Notes: generated from the sequence alone by a model not told the origin. A stretch of DNA of 10,222 bases from Anaeromyces robustus (GCA_002104895.1 MCFG01000524.1:27501-37722), one strand, 5' to 3'. Positions 1 through 7,071 are shown, counted from the stretch's first letter. Translations and numbers: made by a program.

Positions 1-419
1 TTACGACCTCTACATTCTTTTTGATCAATTTTATAACTATCAAAAATCTTTTCATTACTTGGGAACTTTCTAATGATATAATTCAATTTATTACTACCAT
101 CATCTATCATTTCTAAGATACTATAGGCACATTTAATGTAATCATAAGCCTCATCTCCCATAGAACAATATGGAACGTTGTTGAAATTATCTTCAATACA
201 AGTATAATTGTTATTAATAAGATAACAAGCTTTATTACTTTCTAAAATATCAACATATATTTTACGAAGACAAGTATATTCATTAGTACGTTCATTAGTT
301 AATAATTTACCATTGTAACTTTCACAGCCCTCCTTAATATTAGCGATATCATTAATTGGGATAGCACTAACAGCGGTTAAAGTTAAAATAGCAACACTGA
401 AAAAAGTCTTGAAATTCAT
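1..419 (-). CDS. Secreted Cys-rich protein of unknown function (N-terminal part)
   Basis: The frame opens at the ATG at 419-417 and stays open to the window edge, giving 139 residues without a stop, so the C-terminus is outside. The first ~19 residues form a typical eukaryotic signal peptide: a Lys near the start, a hydrophobic core (FFSVAILTLTAV), and a small-residue cleavage site at SA before Ile-Pro. The mature part has seven Cys (residues 32, 50, 65, 74, 85, 97, 136), which suggests disulfides, and one N-glycosylation sequon (NYT, 71-73). No catalytic motif, dockerin or carbohydrate-binding signature is seen in the available part. The product is probably exported through the ER to the wall or medium. 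I do not recognise the family. The even codon use, intact frame and textbook signal peptide argue for a real gene, although no 3' end or intron can be examined here. Confidence 0.75.
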   Translation of the reverse strand, partial: MNFKTFFSVAILTLTAVSAIPINDIANIKEGCESYNGKLLTNERTNEYTCLRKIYVDILESNKACYLINNNYTCIEDNFNNVPYCSMGDEAYDYIKCAYSILEMIDDGSNKLNYIIRKFPSNEKIFDSYKIDQKECRGR

Positions 420-829
420 TTTGTTTAATACGCTTTATATTTTATTTTTTTGTTTTAAATTATATATTATATTAAATTATATTAGTTTTTGTTTTTTTGT
501 TTTTTAGTTTTTTTAATTTTTTAGTTTTTTAGTTTTTTAATTTTTGTTTTATTGTTTTTTTTTATTTAGTTTTTTTTAAATAATAATAATATTTAAAAAT
601 TTATTTTAATATATTATTAAATAATTTATGTTTTTTTTTTAGTTTTTAGTTTTTAGTTTTTAATATTTTTTAGTTAAAATTTGTGTGAAGAACCAAAAAA
701 TGGATGTACTTTCATTTGGTATTTATACTTTTTTTTTTTTTTCCTCTTTAACTCTCTCTAATTCGTATATTAAAACTAAATAAATAATTTTTTCTATATT
801 AATATAAAAAAATAAATAATATAATATAA
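420..829. promoter_or_regulatory. T-rich intergenic and promoter DNA upstream of the secreted-protein gene
   Basis: This stretch is almost pure A/T and holds no credible ORF. It contains T-tracts broken by AG or AA (about 481-560 and 630-665, repeats of T4-7 plus AG) and a T-run near 729-742. On the minus strand a TATAAATA motif lies at 727-720, about 300 nt before the start codon of the gene ending at 1. It is the only TATA-like candidate in a slightly less biased patch (680-720). Runs of T (A on the sense strand) upstream of genes are usual in AT-rich fungal promoters. Assignment as the promoter is inferred from position only. Confidence 0.35.
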
Positions 830-850
830 TTTTTTTTTTTTTTTTTTTTT
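830..850 (-). other. Poly(A) tail of the LINE (T21 on the plus strand)
   Basis: This uninterrupted run of 21 T on the plus strand is A21 in the sense direction of the LINE. It lies 25 nt beyond a canonical AATAAA and directly after the 3' UTR. That is what target-primed reverse transcription of a polyadenylated RNA leaves. The purity of the tract suggests either recent insertion or replication slippage. Confidence 0.8.
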
Positions 851-874
851 ATGGCACACAATTTGTACGTCAAC

Positions 875-880
875 TTTATT
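875..880 (-). promoter_or_regulatory. Polyadenylation signal AATAAA of the LINE
   Basis: TTTATT on the plus strand at 875-880 is AATAAA on the minus strand. It sits about 25 nt before the poly(A) tail at 850-830, the normal spacing for eukaryotic cleavage and polyadenylation. Confidence 0.7.
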
Positions 881-1077
881 GAATTTAAATATTAAAATAC
901 ATGAATCATAAAAAAAACACATAATGAAAAAAAATGATACTAAAAAAAATAAAAACCAGTAAAATATTATAGATAATAATAGATAATACTGGAGGAAAAA
1001 AAGAAGTATAATAATATTTAAAAACAATAAATCCATACAGCCCTTAATTCTAAATATAGAATTAAAGTAAAATTGAT

Positions 1078-2622
1078 CTATCCTATTCCACTAGGGTCGG
1101 AAATAGGATCGGCATTTGCCCTACTAGGCTGTCCTACTGTGTTATCAGCATTGACGTTCCTGGAGAGGTTGGTTTTAAATTTATTGAATAATATATGTTG
1201 TCTTTTACAGACAACAGGCATGATATCATTCAATAGAGCCGCAGATCGCAACAAGAATGGGGATTTTGAATAAGTACCAGATTCAGTCTGACACTTAAAC
1301 AAACATTCCCATTCCTTTTTGTATGGACTATTGTTAATTCTATCACTAAAACCATAATCCCTTCCACCAATTAAAAAAATATAAATACTATACCTATTAA
1401 CTATTTTTTTATTACCTAATATATCTATATTACTAATACTATTAATCCTCATATTATTACTATTTTTATAACCCTTAACAATGCTATTAATTCTATTATC
1501 TACACTAGGGTTATTACTGGTCCTAACTAAACTATTAAAAAGACTATCTAAAAAATAAAAAAAATTTCTATCTAAATCAGAGAAGTGATCAATACGAAGA
1601 TTTTTAAATAAGAAACAATTTATAAACCAATGATCAATTCTCTGATAACTGTCACAATGGAAACAACATGAACAACAATTAGGACAAGAATTATTAATCA
1701 TTTTAGCAGCTTTTGCAACTCTAGCATCGATTTTATATCCACATCTTGCCCTAAGTATCCACCGAAAACCTTTGCTATATTCAGGAAATTCTAGATTAAG
1801 CTTTAAGTAACTTCTTGATTCTTCAAAGTTGTACAATTTATAAGTTTTAGCTTTAATTGATTTATCACTGTTCATGTCTCTGTCCCAATAGAATTCCATA
1901 ATTTCTTTAGTAGAGGATGAAATATTGTTTAATTTATCATTTAATATTTTACTTTCTTTGTCCCAAGTCCATTTTCTTGTTGTAGCAACATTATTAACTA
2001 TCTTTGAGATAATGCAGTTGGAGTCCTTCCACTTATTAAAACATCTAACCTGAGCTAAAGCACATTTACCAGAAAGTGGAAGAATATTGAGTTCTTTTGA
2101 GATGCAATAAATAGAAACAAAAGAATTAGGTTTCGAGTAGCCTAAAATCCAATAAAAACCTTTGTTAATTATTGTTTGTGTAGAACTAGTATTGTTTTTG
2201 TTAGAACCAAGCAAAGGCGCGTAATAGGAAACTTGTCCAATAACTTTTGCAGAGAATAAAGTTCTTTTAAGAGGAATAGGAATCAGATCATTTTTTAAAA
2301 AACCCTGAATTGAAAACAAAGCCTTACTAACTTTATTTTTCATTTTACTAATAACGAATTTTAAATCTAGAGTTTTGTGAAAGGGAACACCAAGGTAAGT
2401 ATAACAATCTGTTTTAGGGATTGCGATTCCTGTTAAATAAAAGGTAGGGTCCTCTCTAAGAATATATTCCGAATTTTCATGTCTAACAGCTAATGTGCCA
2501 CATTTATTAATTCCAAAAGTCATCTCGTTGTCCTTAGCCCATTTACCAACTAAACGAAGAAGTTTGTTCATACGAGATCTACTAGGGGCACAAAGAACAA
2601 TATCATCAGCAAATAATCCTCC
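1078..2622 (-). CDS. LINE ORF, part 3: reverse transcriptase FADD box, thumb and zinc motif
   Basis: This segment is in the same phase as part 2 and starts right after its TGA. Seventeen codons precede the first Met (2571) and contain LFADDIVLC, with FADD at 2613-2602, the catalytic aspartate pair of reverse transcriptase. Numbering from that Met, FGINKCGTL (19-27) and YLGVPF (59-64) are the next conserved RT blocks, followed by thumb-like helices. CPNC (296-299) and HWFINC (314-319) make a C-terminal Cys-Cys-His-Cys zinc motif like that near the end of many LINE ORF2 proteins, likely for nucleic acid binding. No RNase H signature is seen. The last ~150 residues are not recognisable. The stop is TAG at 1080-1078. 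As a separate ORF the product would be inactive. Confidence 0.88.
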   Translation of the reverse strand, partial: GGLFADDIVLCAPSRSRMNKLLRLVGKWAKDNEMTFGINKCGTLAVRHENSEYILREDPTFYLTGIAIPKTDCYTYLGVPFHKTLDLKFVISKMKNKVSKALFSIQGFLKNDLIPIPLKRTLFSAKVIGQVSYYAPLLGSNKNNTSSTQTIINKGFYWILGYSKPNSFVSIYCISKELNILPLSGKCALAQVRCFNKWKDSNCIISKIVNNVATTRKWTWDKESKILNDKLNNISSSTKEIMEFYWDRDMNSDKSIKAKTYKLYNFEESRSYLKLNLEFPEYSKGFRWILRARCGYKIDARVAKAAKMINNSCPNCCSCCFHCDSYQRIDHWFINCFLFKNLRIDHFSDLDRNFFYFLDSLFNSLVRTSNNPSVDNRINSIVKGYKNSNNMRINSISNIDILGNKKIVNRYSIYIFLIGGRDYGFSDRINNSPYKKEWECLFKCQTESGTYSKSPFLLRSAALLNDIMPVVCKRQHILFNKFKTNLSRNVNADNTVGQPSRANADPISDPSGIG

Positions 2623-4272
2623 TCAACAATATTCAGTATCTATTTTCACACCATTATGCAGGCAATCGTTGAAGATGTCGTTGATAAACAAATTAAAAAG
2701 TATAGGAGATAAGGGACATCCTTGTCGAACTCCTTTAAGTATTCTGAAAGAATCGGAAAATTGTCCATTAATTTTAACACAAGCTTTGGAAGACAGATAT
2801 AGGTTCTCCAAAAATTGAAAGCATTTTCCTTGTATACCAAGAGTATAAATTTTCGACAAGATGTTATATATGGGCACAGAATCGTAAGCTTTTTTAAGGT
2901 CCAGAAAAGCTATATAAGTATCTTCCCCTTTGAATTTACGTCTTTGACAAATAGAAAGAATAGAGATATAAAGACTAATACATTCTTCCTTATTCCGAAA
3001 GCCAAATTGTTCTGGTCTGATGAATCCATGACTTATACCATATTCAGAAATTCTAGAAGCAATAATTTTCGAAAGAATCTTAATACCATTATTGATAAGT
3101 GAGATACCACGATAGTTATCACAATTAGAAAGATCGCCTTTTTTTGGAATAGAAACAATGGATGCATTATTCCAAAAAATAGGAAAATCACCATTCCAAA
3201 TACGATTAATTAAGAAACAGAAACAACTAAGACCAGCCGGAACATAGGAATCATTATTTACAGAGTCATTCGAAGAGGAATCAGGAATTAAAGCTTTATA
3301 AAATTCAATAGGGATACCATCGGGACCTGAGGCTTTAAAGTTAGGGATAGAAAGGATGGCCTTTTTGATTTCTTCAATGCTGATATCTTGGTTAATATCC
3401 CATACTATGTTATTTCCACTCTTTATACGATTAATAGCGGGAGAATTCTTCCAGAATTTTTTATTCATGCTATGTCCAGTAGAGTCATAACTAAGTTTCT
3501 TATAATAATTGCACCAAACATCTAATTGATCTTTAGTACTATACACTAAGTTATCTTGGTGGTCTCTGATAGGATGAGGTATAAATAACTCCTGATTGTT
3601 ATTTTTAATATTCTTCTTAATCCATGACCATGATTTTCTGCTGTCATTTTTTAAGGTAGCCTCGCAGCCTACTTTAATCCAAAATAAATAGTTTTGTCTT
3701 CTAAATTCATTACATTTTTTATGAATAGATTGGCATAATTTATTATAAGATGCAACAAGGATAATAAATTGATTAGGTTCATAATCCAAATGGCTCTTTT
3801 TAATTTGTCGATACTTCAAGCTTTTGATTCTTTGAAGACAGTAAATATTACGTGACATATGGAACATTGATTTCCTAATTTCAGTAGAAGATGTAATTTC
3901 AAGGTCCTCTGCAATTGAATTAGAAGTATTAATAAACTTATCAACTAGATCATCAATAGAAAGAGAAGGATTATTAAAGATCTCATTATTTAAAATAGCA
4001 AACTTGTTATTGTCAACAATATCGTTTTTCATTTCCTTACAGCGAATTCTATTCCATTGAACAACCTTTTTTGGGTGAGTAAAGGAGAGATCAACAAAAT
4101 TTTTCTTACAATATACTAACATTGGTTTATGATCAGAGACTGGGTGATAATCAATAAAGGAAGCATAAGATATAAGGTTCAACATTTTATAATTAACCAA
4201 AGCATGATCAATATCTGAAGATAAATTACCTTGAACCCAAGAGATTCTTGAACTATTGAGAGGTAAAATCAT
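2623..4272 (-). CDS. LINE ORF, part 2: C-terminal endonuclease and reverse transcriptase fingers/palm
   Basis: 549 residues. It opens with the end of the APE-like nuclease: SDIDHALVN (19-27) and SDHKP (46-50, catalytic Asp-His). A ~250-residue connecting region follows, rich in Lys and aromatic residues. Reverse transcriptase blocks then come in order: NFKASGPDGIP (311-321), IPKKGD and NYRGISL (375-391), EQFGFR (421-426), FLDLKKAYDSV with the first catalytic Asp (456-466), and GVRQGCPLSPILFN (514-527). The frame stops at a TGA three codons before the FADD box, so as written the enzyme lacks two of its three catalytic aspartates. The initial ATG overlaps the stop of part 1 as ATGA. Since it lies inside the nuclease domain it is most likely not a native start. 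Confidence 0.9.
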   Translation of the reverse strand: MILPLNSSRISWVQGNLSSDIDHALVNYKMLNLISYASFIDYHPVSDHKPMLVYCKKNFVDLSFTHPKKVVQWNRIRCKEMKNDIVDNNKFAILNNEIFNNPSLSIDDLVDKFINTSNSIAEDLEITSSTEIRKSMFHMSRNIYCLQRIKSLKYRQIKKSHLDYEPNQFIILVASYNKLCQSIHKKCNEFRRQNYLFWIKVGCEATLKNDSRKSWSWIKKNIKNNNQELFIPHPIRDHQDNLVYSTKDQLDVWCNYYKKLSYDSTGHSMNKKFWKNSPAINRIKSGNNIVWDINQDISIEEIKKAILSIPNFKASGPDGIPIEFYKALIPDSSSNDSVNNDSYVPAGLSCFCFLINRIWNGDFPIFWNNASIVSIPKKGDLSNCDNYRGISLINNGIKILSKIIASRISEYGISHGFIRPEQFGFRNKEECISLYISILSICQRRKFKGEDTYIAFLDLKKAYDSVPIYNILSKIYTLGIQGKCFQFLENLYLSSKACVKINGQFSDSFRILKGVRQGCPLSPILFNLFINDIFNDCLHNGVKIDTEYC

Positions 4273-5324
4273 CCAACCATTAATTGTGATATTTTTTCTT
4301 CAAGGTCCACTGTTTTCATGTTAAAATCCCCAACAAGAATAGAAGCATGATCACGATGAATATTAAGCCAATCAATAACTTCTGCTAAAGCACACTTCAC
4401 TTGTGTAGAATGAGAGCTGACAGGGATATATACATTTCCAACAGAGCATTTAGAGTCGTATATATTATAATTAGTTAAGGAAATAATGTAATTAAATGAA
4501 TTCTCTTCAAGTATTGCTTGACAAGATTTATGATAACCTAAAAATAAACCTCTCATGCCTGGAATACTATCAACGGCTCTTCTAACAAAATATCGGTAAT
4601 TGGGAATAGTGACTTTACATGGTTGACTACTATTGGCACCAGAACCGTTCTTTGTTTCTTGAAAACAGAGAAAAAGAGGTTTGAATAATGTGATAAAGTA
4701 TTCGATACTATCTTTCTTTTCGTGGTTCCATCCATTGGTATTCCAACTGAGACAAAAAGTAAACTTATCTTTGATAGAATTAAGAGTGTTGAGATTAGAG
4801 TGTATACTAACTAATGAGTTGCGTTGGAAAGAATCTGAAGTATTAGATTGTGAGGATGTTGTAGTAGAATTACTTTGGTTATTAATTGAATCATTAAAGT
4901 TTGTTGTAGAATTACTTTGGTTATTGATTGAATCATTAAAGTTTGTTGAAGAAGAAAATAGTTGATTTCTGATCTGTTGAAGTGACCTTTTACGAATATA
5001 ATGAGTGCAATTACTATACGACAAGCTAGCATTTGAGATATATGATACAAATTTCTTTTTGAAATCATCGAATTTAAAGTCAGATGATAAAACTTTGATC
5101 CTAAAATACCAACCTCTAGAACACATAGATCGTTTAACTGAAAGAATGTACTTGTTGAATTCCTTAAGATTTGATTCCAGAAAATCCATCATATATGCAT
5201 TGGTCCATGAGTGAAGGCCATTGATGAAGATAATGCTAGTGTTGTTAATATCAGTTCCATAACAGCGGAATCCACGAACAAAAACATTGCTATTTTCGTT
5301 ACTATTATAAAAATTTCGTACCAT
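4269..5324 (-). CDS. LINE ORF, part 1: RRM-like region plus N-terminal APE endonuclease
   Basis: 351 residues. Residues ~30-95 look like an RNA-recognition-motif fold: an RNP2-like strand IFINGL (32-37), a helix, an RNP1-like RGWYFRIKV (70-78), then a second helix. Residues ~120-185 are an Asn/Ser/Thr-rich linker containing a 14-residue tandem duplication. From ~187 the APE-type endonuclease begins: SWNTNGW (193-199), QETKNG (222-227, the metal-binding Glu), an NVYIP strand (297-301) and VGDFNM (331-336, catalytic Asp/Asn). In LINEs this nuclease nicks the target DNA to prime reverse transcription. The frame ends 15 residues after VGDFNM, in mid-domain, and the rest of the nuclease is in the next segment in another phase. 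A TAG at 5333-5331 excludes an earlier in-frame start. The RRM assignment is my reading of the motif pattern; the nuclease is firm. Confidence 0.85.
   Translation of the reverse strand: MVRNFYNSNENSNVFVRGFRCYGTDINNTSIIFINGLHSWTNAYMMDFLESNLKEFNKYILSVKRSMCSRGWYFRIKVLSSDFKFDDFKKKFVSYISNASLSYSNCTHYIRKRSLQQIRNQLFSSSTNFNDSINNQSNSTTNFNDSINNQSNSTTTSSQSNTSDSFQRNSLVSIHSNLNTLNSIKDKFTFCLSWNTNGWNHEKKDSIEYFITLFKPLFLCFQETKNGSGANSSQPCKVTIPNYRYFVRRAVDSIPGMRGLFLGYHKSCQAILEENSFNYIISLTNYNIYDSKCSVGNVYIPVSSHSTQVKCALAEVIDWLNIHRDHASILVGDFNMKTVDLEEKISQLMVG
4864..4947 (-). repeat. 42-bp in-frame tandem duplication in the LINE linker
   Basis: Two adjacent 42-bp copies (4864-4905 and 4906-4947) differ at one base. They encode two 14-residue units with the core NFNDSINNQSNSTT in the Asn/Ser/Thr-rich linker between the RRM-like region and the endonuclease. 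The length is a multiple of three, so the frame is kept. Replication slippage in a disordered linker is the simplest origin. Confidence 0.85.
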
Positions 5325-5333
5325 TATGATCTA

Positions 5334-5770
5334 TATTTAATATTGATGAAAAAAATAAAAAAAGTAAAATGAAAGTACTAAACTAAAAAAATCGAGTTAA
5401 AAATGTAGACTAGTAATAACTGAATGTAAATTTTTTCTTTTTTTTTTTTTCTTTTGTTTAAATTTATCAATTGTTTATCTTCTTTACTCTATTATAAAAA
5501 CACTTGTAGAATATTGATAGTTGTTATAAAAATCTCTTTTTGCGAATGTAAATATATTTGAAATCTTGTAAATTCTTAAATTCATGAAAATTAAAAAAAA
5601 AGTTAAAGGTGAAGAACTCAAAAATAACTATTCTAAATTCTAATAAAGTATAAGCACATGCTTTTGAGTGAATCAAGCTCATACAATAATTAAAGCAATT
5701 ACAATGGATTCATACAGTGATAATATACAGAAATACATGAAAGGTAAATTTAAAAGAAAATACAAATAAC
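5334..5770. other. AT-rich DNA: LINE 5' UTR remainder plus intergenic sequence
   Basis: No credible gene is visible. The part nearest 5334 must include what is left of the LINE 5' UTR, but the junction with flanking DNA cannot be placed. A T-run broken by C lies around 5433-5455. A 21-codon open frame (5704-5769) follows an A-rich context, but it is too short to support on its own. The stretch ends where the 157-bp tandem duplication begins. Confidence 0.4.
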
Positions 5771-5837
5771 TCATTTCCTGCATATCCAACTTATACATAT
5801 TATTAGAAAAAAGAACAATTATTGAGGAGACTTCATA

Positions 5838-5925
5838 AAATGCCCTTAACGTCGCCATGTATCGACAGGCATTTACCCTCTTCTGAGCATTCCAAATGAA
5901 TGGAAGTACAGGTCCTCAGAAGAGG
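5838..5925. repeat. Double hairpin, copy 1
   Basis: Hairpin A: AAATGCC (5838-5844) pairs with GGCATTT (5868-5874). An asymmetric internal loop (CTTAAC opposite A) leads to GTCG (5851-5854) paired with CGAC (5863-5866) around an 8-nt loop. Hairpin B: the 11-bp perfect arms CCTCTTCTGAG (5877-5887) and CTCAGAAGAGG (5915-5925) enclose CATTC/GAATG (5888-5892, 5898-5902) with a 5-nt loop. The hairpins are separated by two bases. Pairing was read directly; whether RNA or DNA adopts it is unknown. Confidence 0.75.
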
Positions 5926-5994
5926 TTTCATTTCCTGCATATCCAGCTTATACATATTATTAGAAAAAAGAACAATTATTTAGGAGACTTCATA

Positions 5995-6082
5995 AAATGC
6001 CCTTAACGTCGCCATGTATCGACAGGCATTTACCCTCTTCTGAGCATTCCAAATGAATGGAAGTACAGGTCCTCAGAAGAGG
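5995..6082. repeat. Double hairpin, copy 2
   Basis: This is an exact second copy of the paired hairpins, offset by 157 bp: hairpin A at 5995-6031, hairpin B at 6034-6082. No base differs from copy 1 in this half, while two differ in the preceding AT-rich spacer. Confidence 0.75.
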
Positions 6083-6083
6083 T

Positions 6084-6510
6084 AAATATAATATAACAAC
6101 ATTCGATTTAAATCTATTAAAATATATATTTTATATATTATATAATATATATAATATATATAATAGAATAGACTAAAACTTATATAAATAAAATACAAAA
6201 TATAAAAAAAATTTAAAAAATTAAAAAAATTAAAAAATAGAAATAGAAATAGAAATATAAAAAAATGTACATAAATAATTATAAATTACTTTGTATAAAA
6301 AATTTTTTTTGTATCACTTAATTTTTGTATCGTTTTAAAGTTTAAATAAATTAATTAAAACTTTTAAATAAAAGAAAAAAAATTAACTTTCATATCTTGA
6401 AAAAAAAAAAGATTATTATTATTTTTTGGTTTTGTTTTTATTTTCATTTTTATCTATATTAGAAAAAAATCTATTATCTATGAAATTGTAACGAATCCCT
6501 CAATTAGTAA
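6084..6510. other. AT-rich intergenic DNA with simple repeats
   Basis: No gene is seen. A TATAAT-like alternating A/T tract lies at about 6123-6165 and three AAATAG units lie near 6236-6255. The rest is A-rich or T-rich low-complexity sequence. Confidence 0.5.
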
Positions 6511-6514
6511 AATA

Positions 6515-6583
6515 GTAACCATGGTCTAGTGGTTAGTAACTATGACCATCTGGGCGAACACTCTGGGTTCGACTCACACCTTG
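6515..6583 (+). pseudogene. tRNA-like relic with RNA polymerase III A and B boxes
   Basis: TGGTCTAGTGG (6522-6532) fits the A box and D-arm consensus, and GGTTCGACTC (6566-6575) fits the B box and T-loop, at the spacing of an intronless tRNA (~33 nt between them). A T4 run at 6591-6594 could end pol III transcription. The cloverleaf fails elsewhere: the T-stem has mismatches, the acceptor strands pair poorly, and no 5-bp anticodon stem can be drawn, so no isotype is assigned. ATGGTC (6521-6526) instead pairs with GACCAT (6544-6549). It is either a decayed tRNA (Asp/Glu/His-like D-arm) or the tRNA-derived head of a SINE. A working tRNA is unlikely. Confidence 0.5.
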
Positions 6584-6630
6584 TTCCAAATTTTATAAAA
6601 ATTTTATTTTAAATTTATTTATTATAAATT

Positions 6631-6679
6631 TCTGTATTTTATTCTGTATTTGTTTCTGTATTTTATTTCTGTATTTCTT
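6631..6679. repeat. 12-bp minisatellite, about four units
   Basis: TCTGTA recurs at 6631, 6643, 6655 and 6668, giving an approximate TCTGTATTTTAT unit with spacings of 12, 12 and 13 bp. It lies just beyond the tRNA-like sequence. It might be the tail of a SINE-like unit, but simple slippage explains it. Confidence 0.7.
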
Positions 6680-7061
6680 TATAGAATTACATGGAATAGA
6701 ATTAGAAACTTTAAGAAAAAATTATATAATATTTCTTTATTTTTCTATGAGATTCATTTTATATCAAAATATCTTAGTTTCTAGCAATTTTTTATTATTT
6801 TTATGAACTTTTATTTTTAAAACTATTTTTCCGCAAAAAGTATAAATAGGTGTAAAATCTTTAGTTAAAATATTTTTCTTTGTGCTTTTATTCTTTTATA
6901 ACTTTATATATATTAGTAATAATTAATTCATAAGTAGTTTGAAATACTACAAAGATTAGTTATTATTAATTTTTAATAATTAATAAAACTAAATTCTAAT
7001 AAAACATATTTTAAATAAAAATAAAATAAAACTTAAAACTAAATCTTACTAATATATATAT
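6680..7061. other. AT-rich DNA without recognisable features
   Basis: Apart from scattered A/T homopolymers and a TATATATA stretch at its right end, I see nothing here. Composition changes abruptly at about 7062, where a G/C-bearing, T/C-biased tract starts. Confidence 0.4.
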
Positions 7062-7071
7062 CTCGACACCG

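Larger units (their letters stand above)
1078..5324 (-). pseudogene. Complete LINE polyprotein frame, broken by one frameshift and one TGA
   Basis: Taken together the three open segments make one coding unit of about 1,415 codons. The break at 4272-4269 changes frame, because the upstream segment and the following one differ by one phase. The break at 2625-2623 is an in-frame TGA with no change of phase. Domain homology runs smoothly across both: endonuclease motifs lie on both sides of the first break, and reverse transcriptase motifs on both sides of the second. Two separate lesions in an otherwise long open frame mean relatively recent decay. An in-frame TAG nine nt upstream of the ATG fixes the start, and no separate upstream ORF1 is present in the window. 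Confidence 0.85.
830..5333 (-). mobile_element. Non-LTR retrotransposon (LINE, APE-endonuclease type), decayed copy
   Basis: The element reads on the minus strand. Its 3' end is clear: the ORF stops at 1080-1078, a ~227-nt 3' UTR follows, AATAAA lies at 880-875, and a pure 21-A tail lies at 850-830. The coding region runs from the ATG at 5324 to 1078 and encodes, in order, an RRM-like region, an APE-like endonuclease, a reverse transcriptase and a C-terminal Cys/His zinc motif. No RNase H domain is evident. One frameshift and one in-frame TGA break it. The 5' boundary is uncertain: an in-frame TAG at 5333-5331 precedes the ATG, and the 5' UTR probably continues a few tens to ~100 bp beyond. 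I found no convincing target-site duplication in the AT-rich flanks. The clade cannot be assigned without a tree. Confidence is high that this is a LINE and moderate for its limits. Confidence 0.93.
5771..6083. repeat. 157-bp tandem duplication carrying paired hairpins
   Basis: Copy 1 (5771-5926) and copy 2 (5928-6083) have a 157-bp period and differ at only two positions (5789/5946 and 5824/5981), both in the AT-rich left half. The right half of each copy (5838-5925 and 5995-6082) is about half G/C, in flanks that are nearly all A/T, and folds into two stem-loops. Identical hairpins with changes confined to the spacer hint at recent duplication or constraint on structure. It resembles no transposon end I know. 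It could be a mobile double-hairpin element, a structured RNA unit or a satellite seed. Confidence 0.85.

Noticed and set aside
794-1036. 80-residue minus-strand ORF
   Set aside because: It is the LINE 3' UTR read through its poly(A) tail, giving Phe/Ile/Leu/Lys-rich low-complexity peptide.
2495-3102. Plus-strand ORFs antisense to the LINE reverse transcriptase
   Set aside because: They are shadows of the coding strand with no homology of their own.
706-5379. 12-bp inverted match GTACTTTCATTT (706-717) / AAATGAAAGTAC (5368-5379) near the two ends of the LINE
   Set aside because: Target-site duplications are direct, not inverted, and 12-bp matches are common by chance at this base composition.
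5704-5769. 21-codon ORF with a possible GT...AG intron running into repeat copy 1
   Set aside because: Splicing would extend it by only a few codons before a stop; in such A/T-rich DNA this is expected by chance.
5840-5899. 19-residue ORF in each copy of the 157-bp repeat
   Set aside because: Too short, overlaps the hairpins, and occurs twice only because the DNA is duplicated; no coding signal.
5838-5925. Self-cleaving ribozyme (hammerhead- or twister-like) in the double hairpin
   Set aside because: CTGAG, GAA and GTC words and a TAAC-n3-GCC string occur, but the full hammerhead core (CTGANGA with GAAA) and the conserved twister loop partners are missing. CTGAG also lies inside a perfect stem.
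6515-6583. Functional tRNA gene
   Set aside because: A and B boxes are good, but acceptor, anticodon and T stems do not pair.
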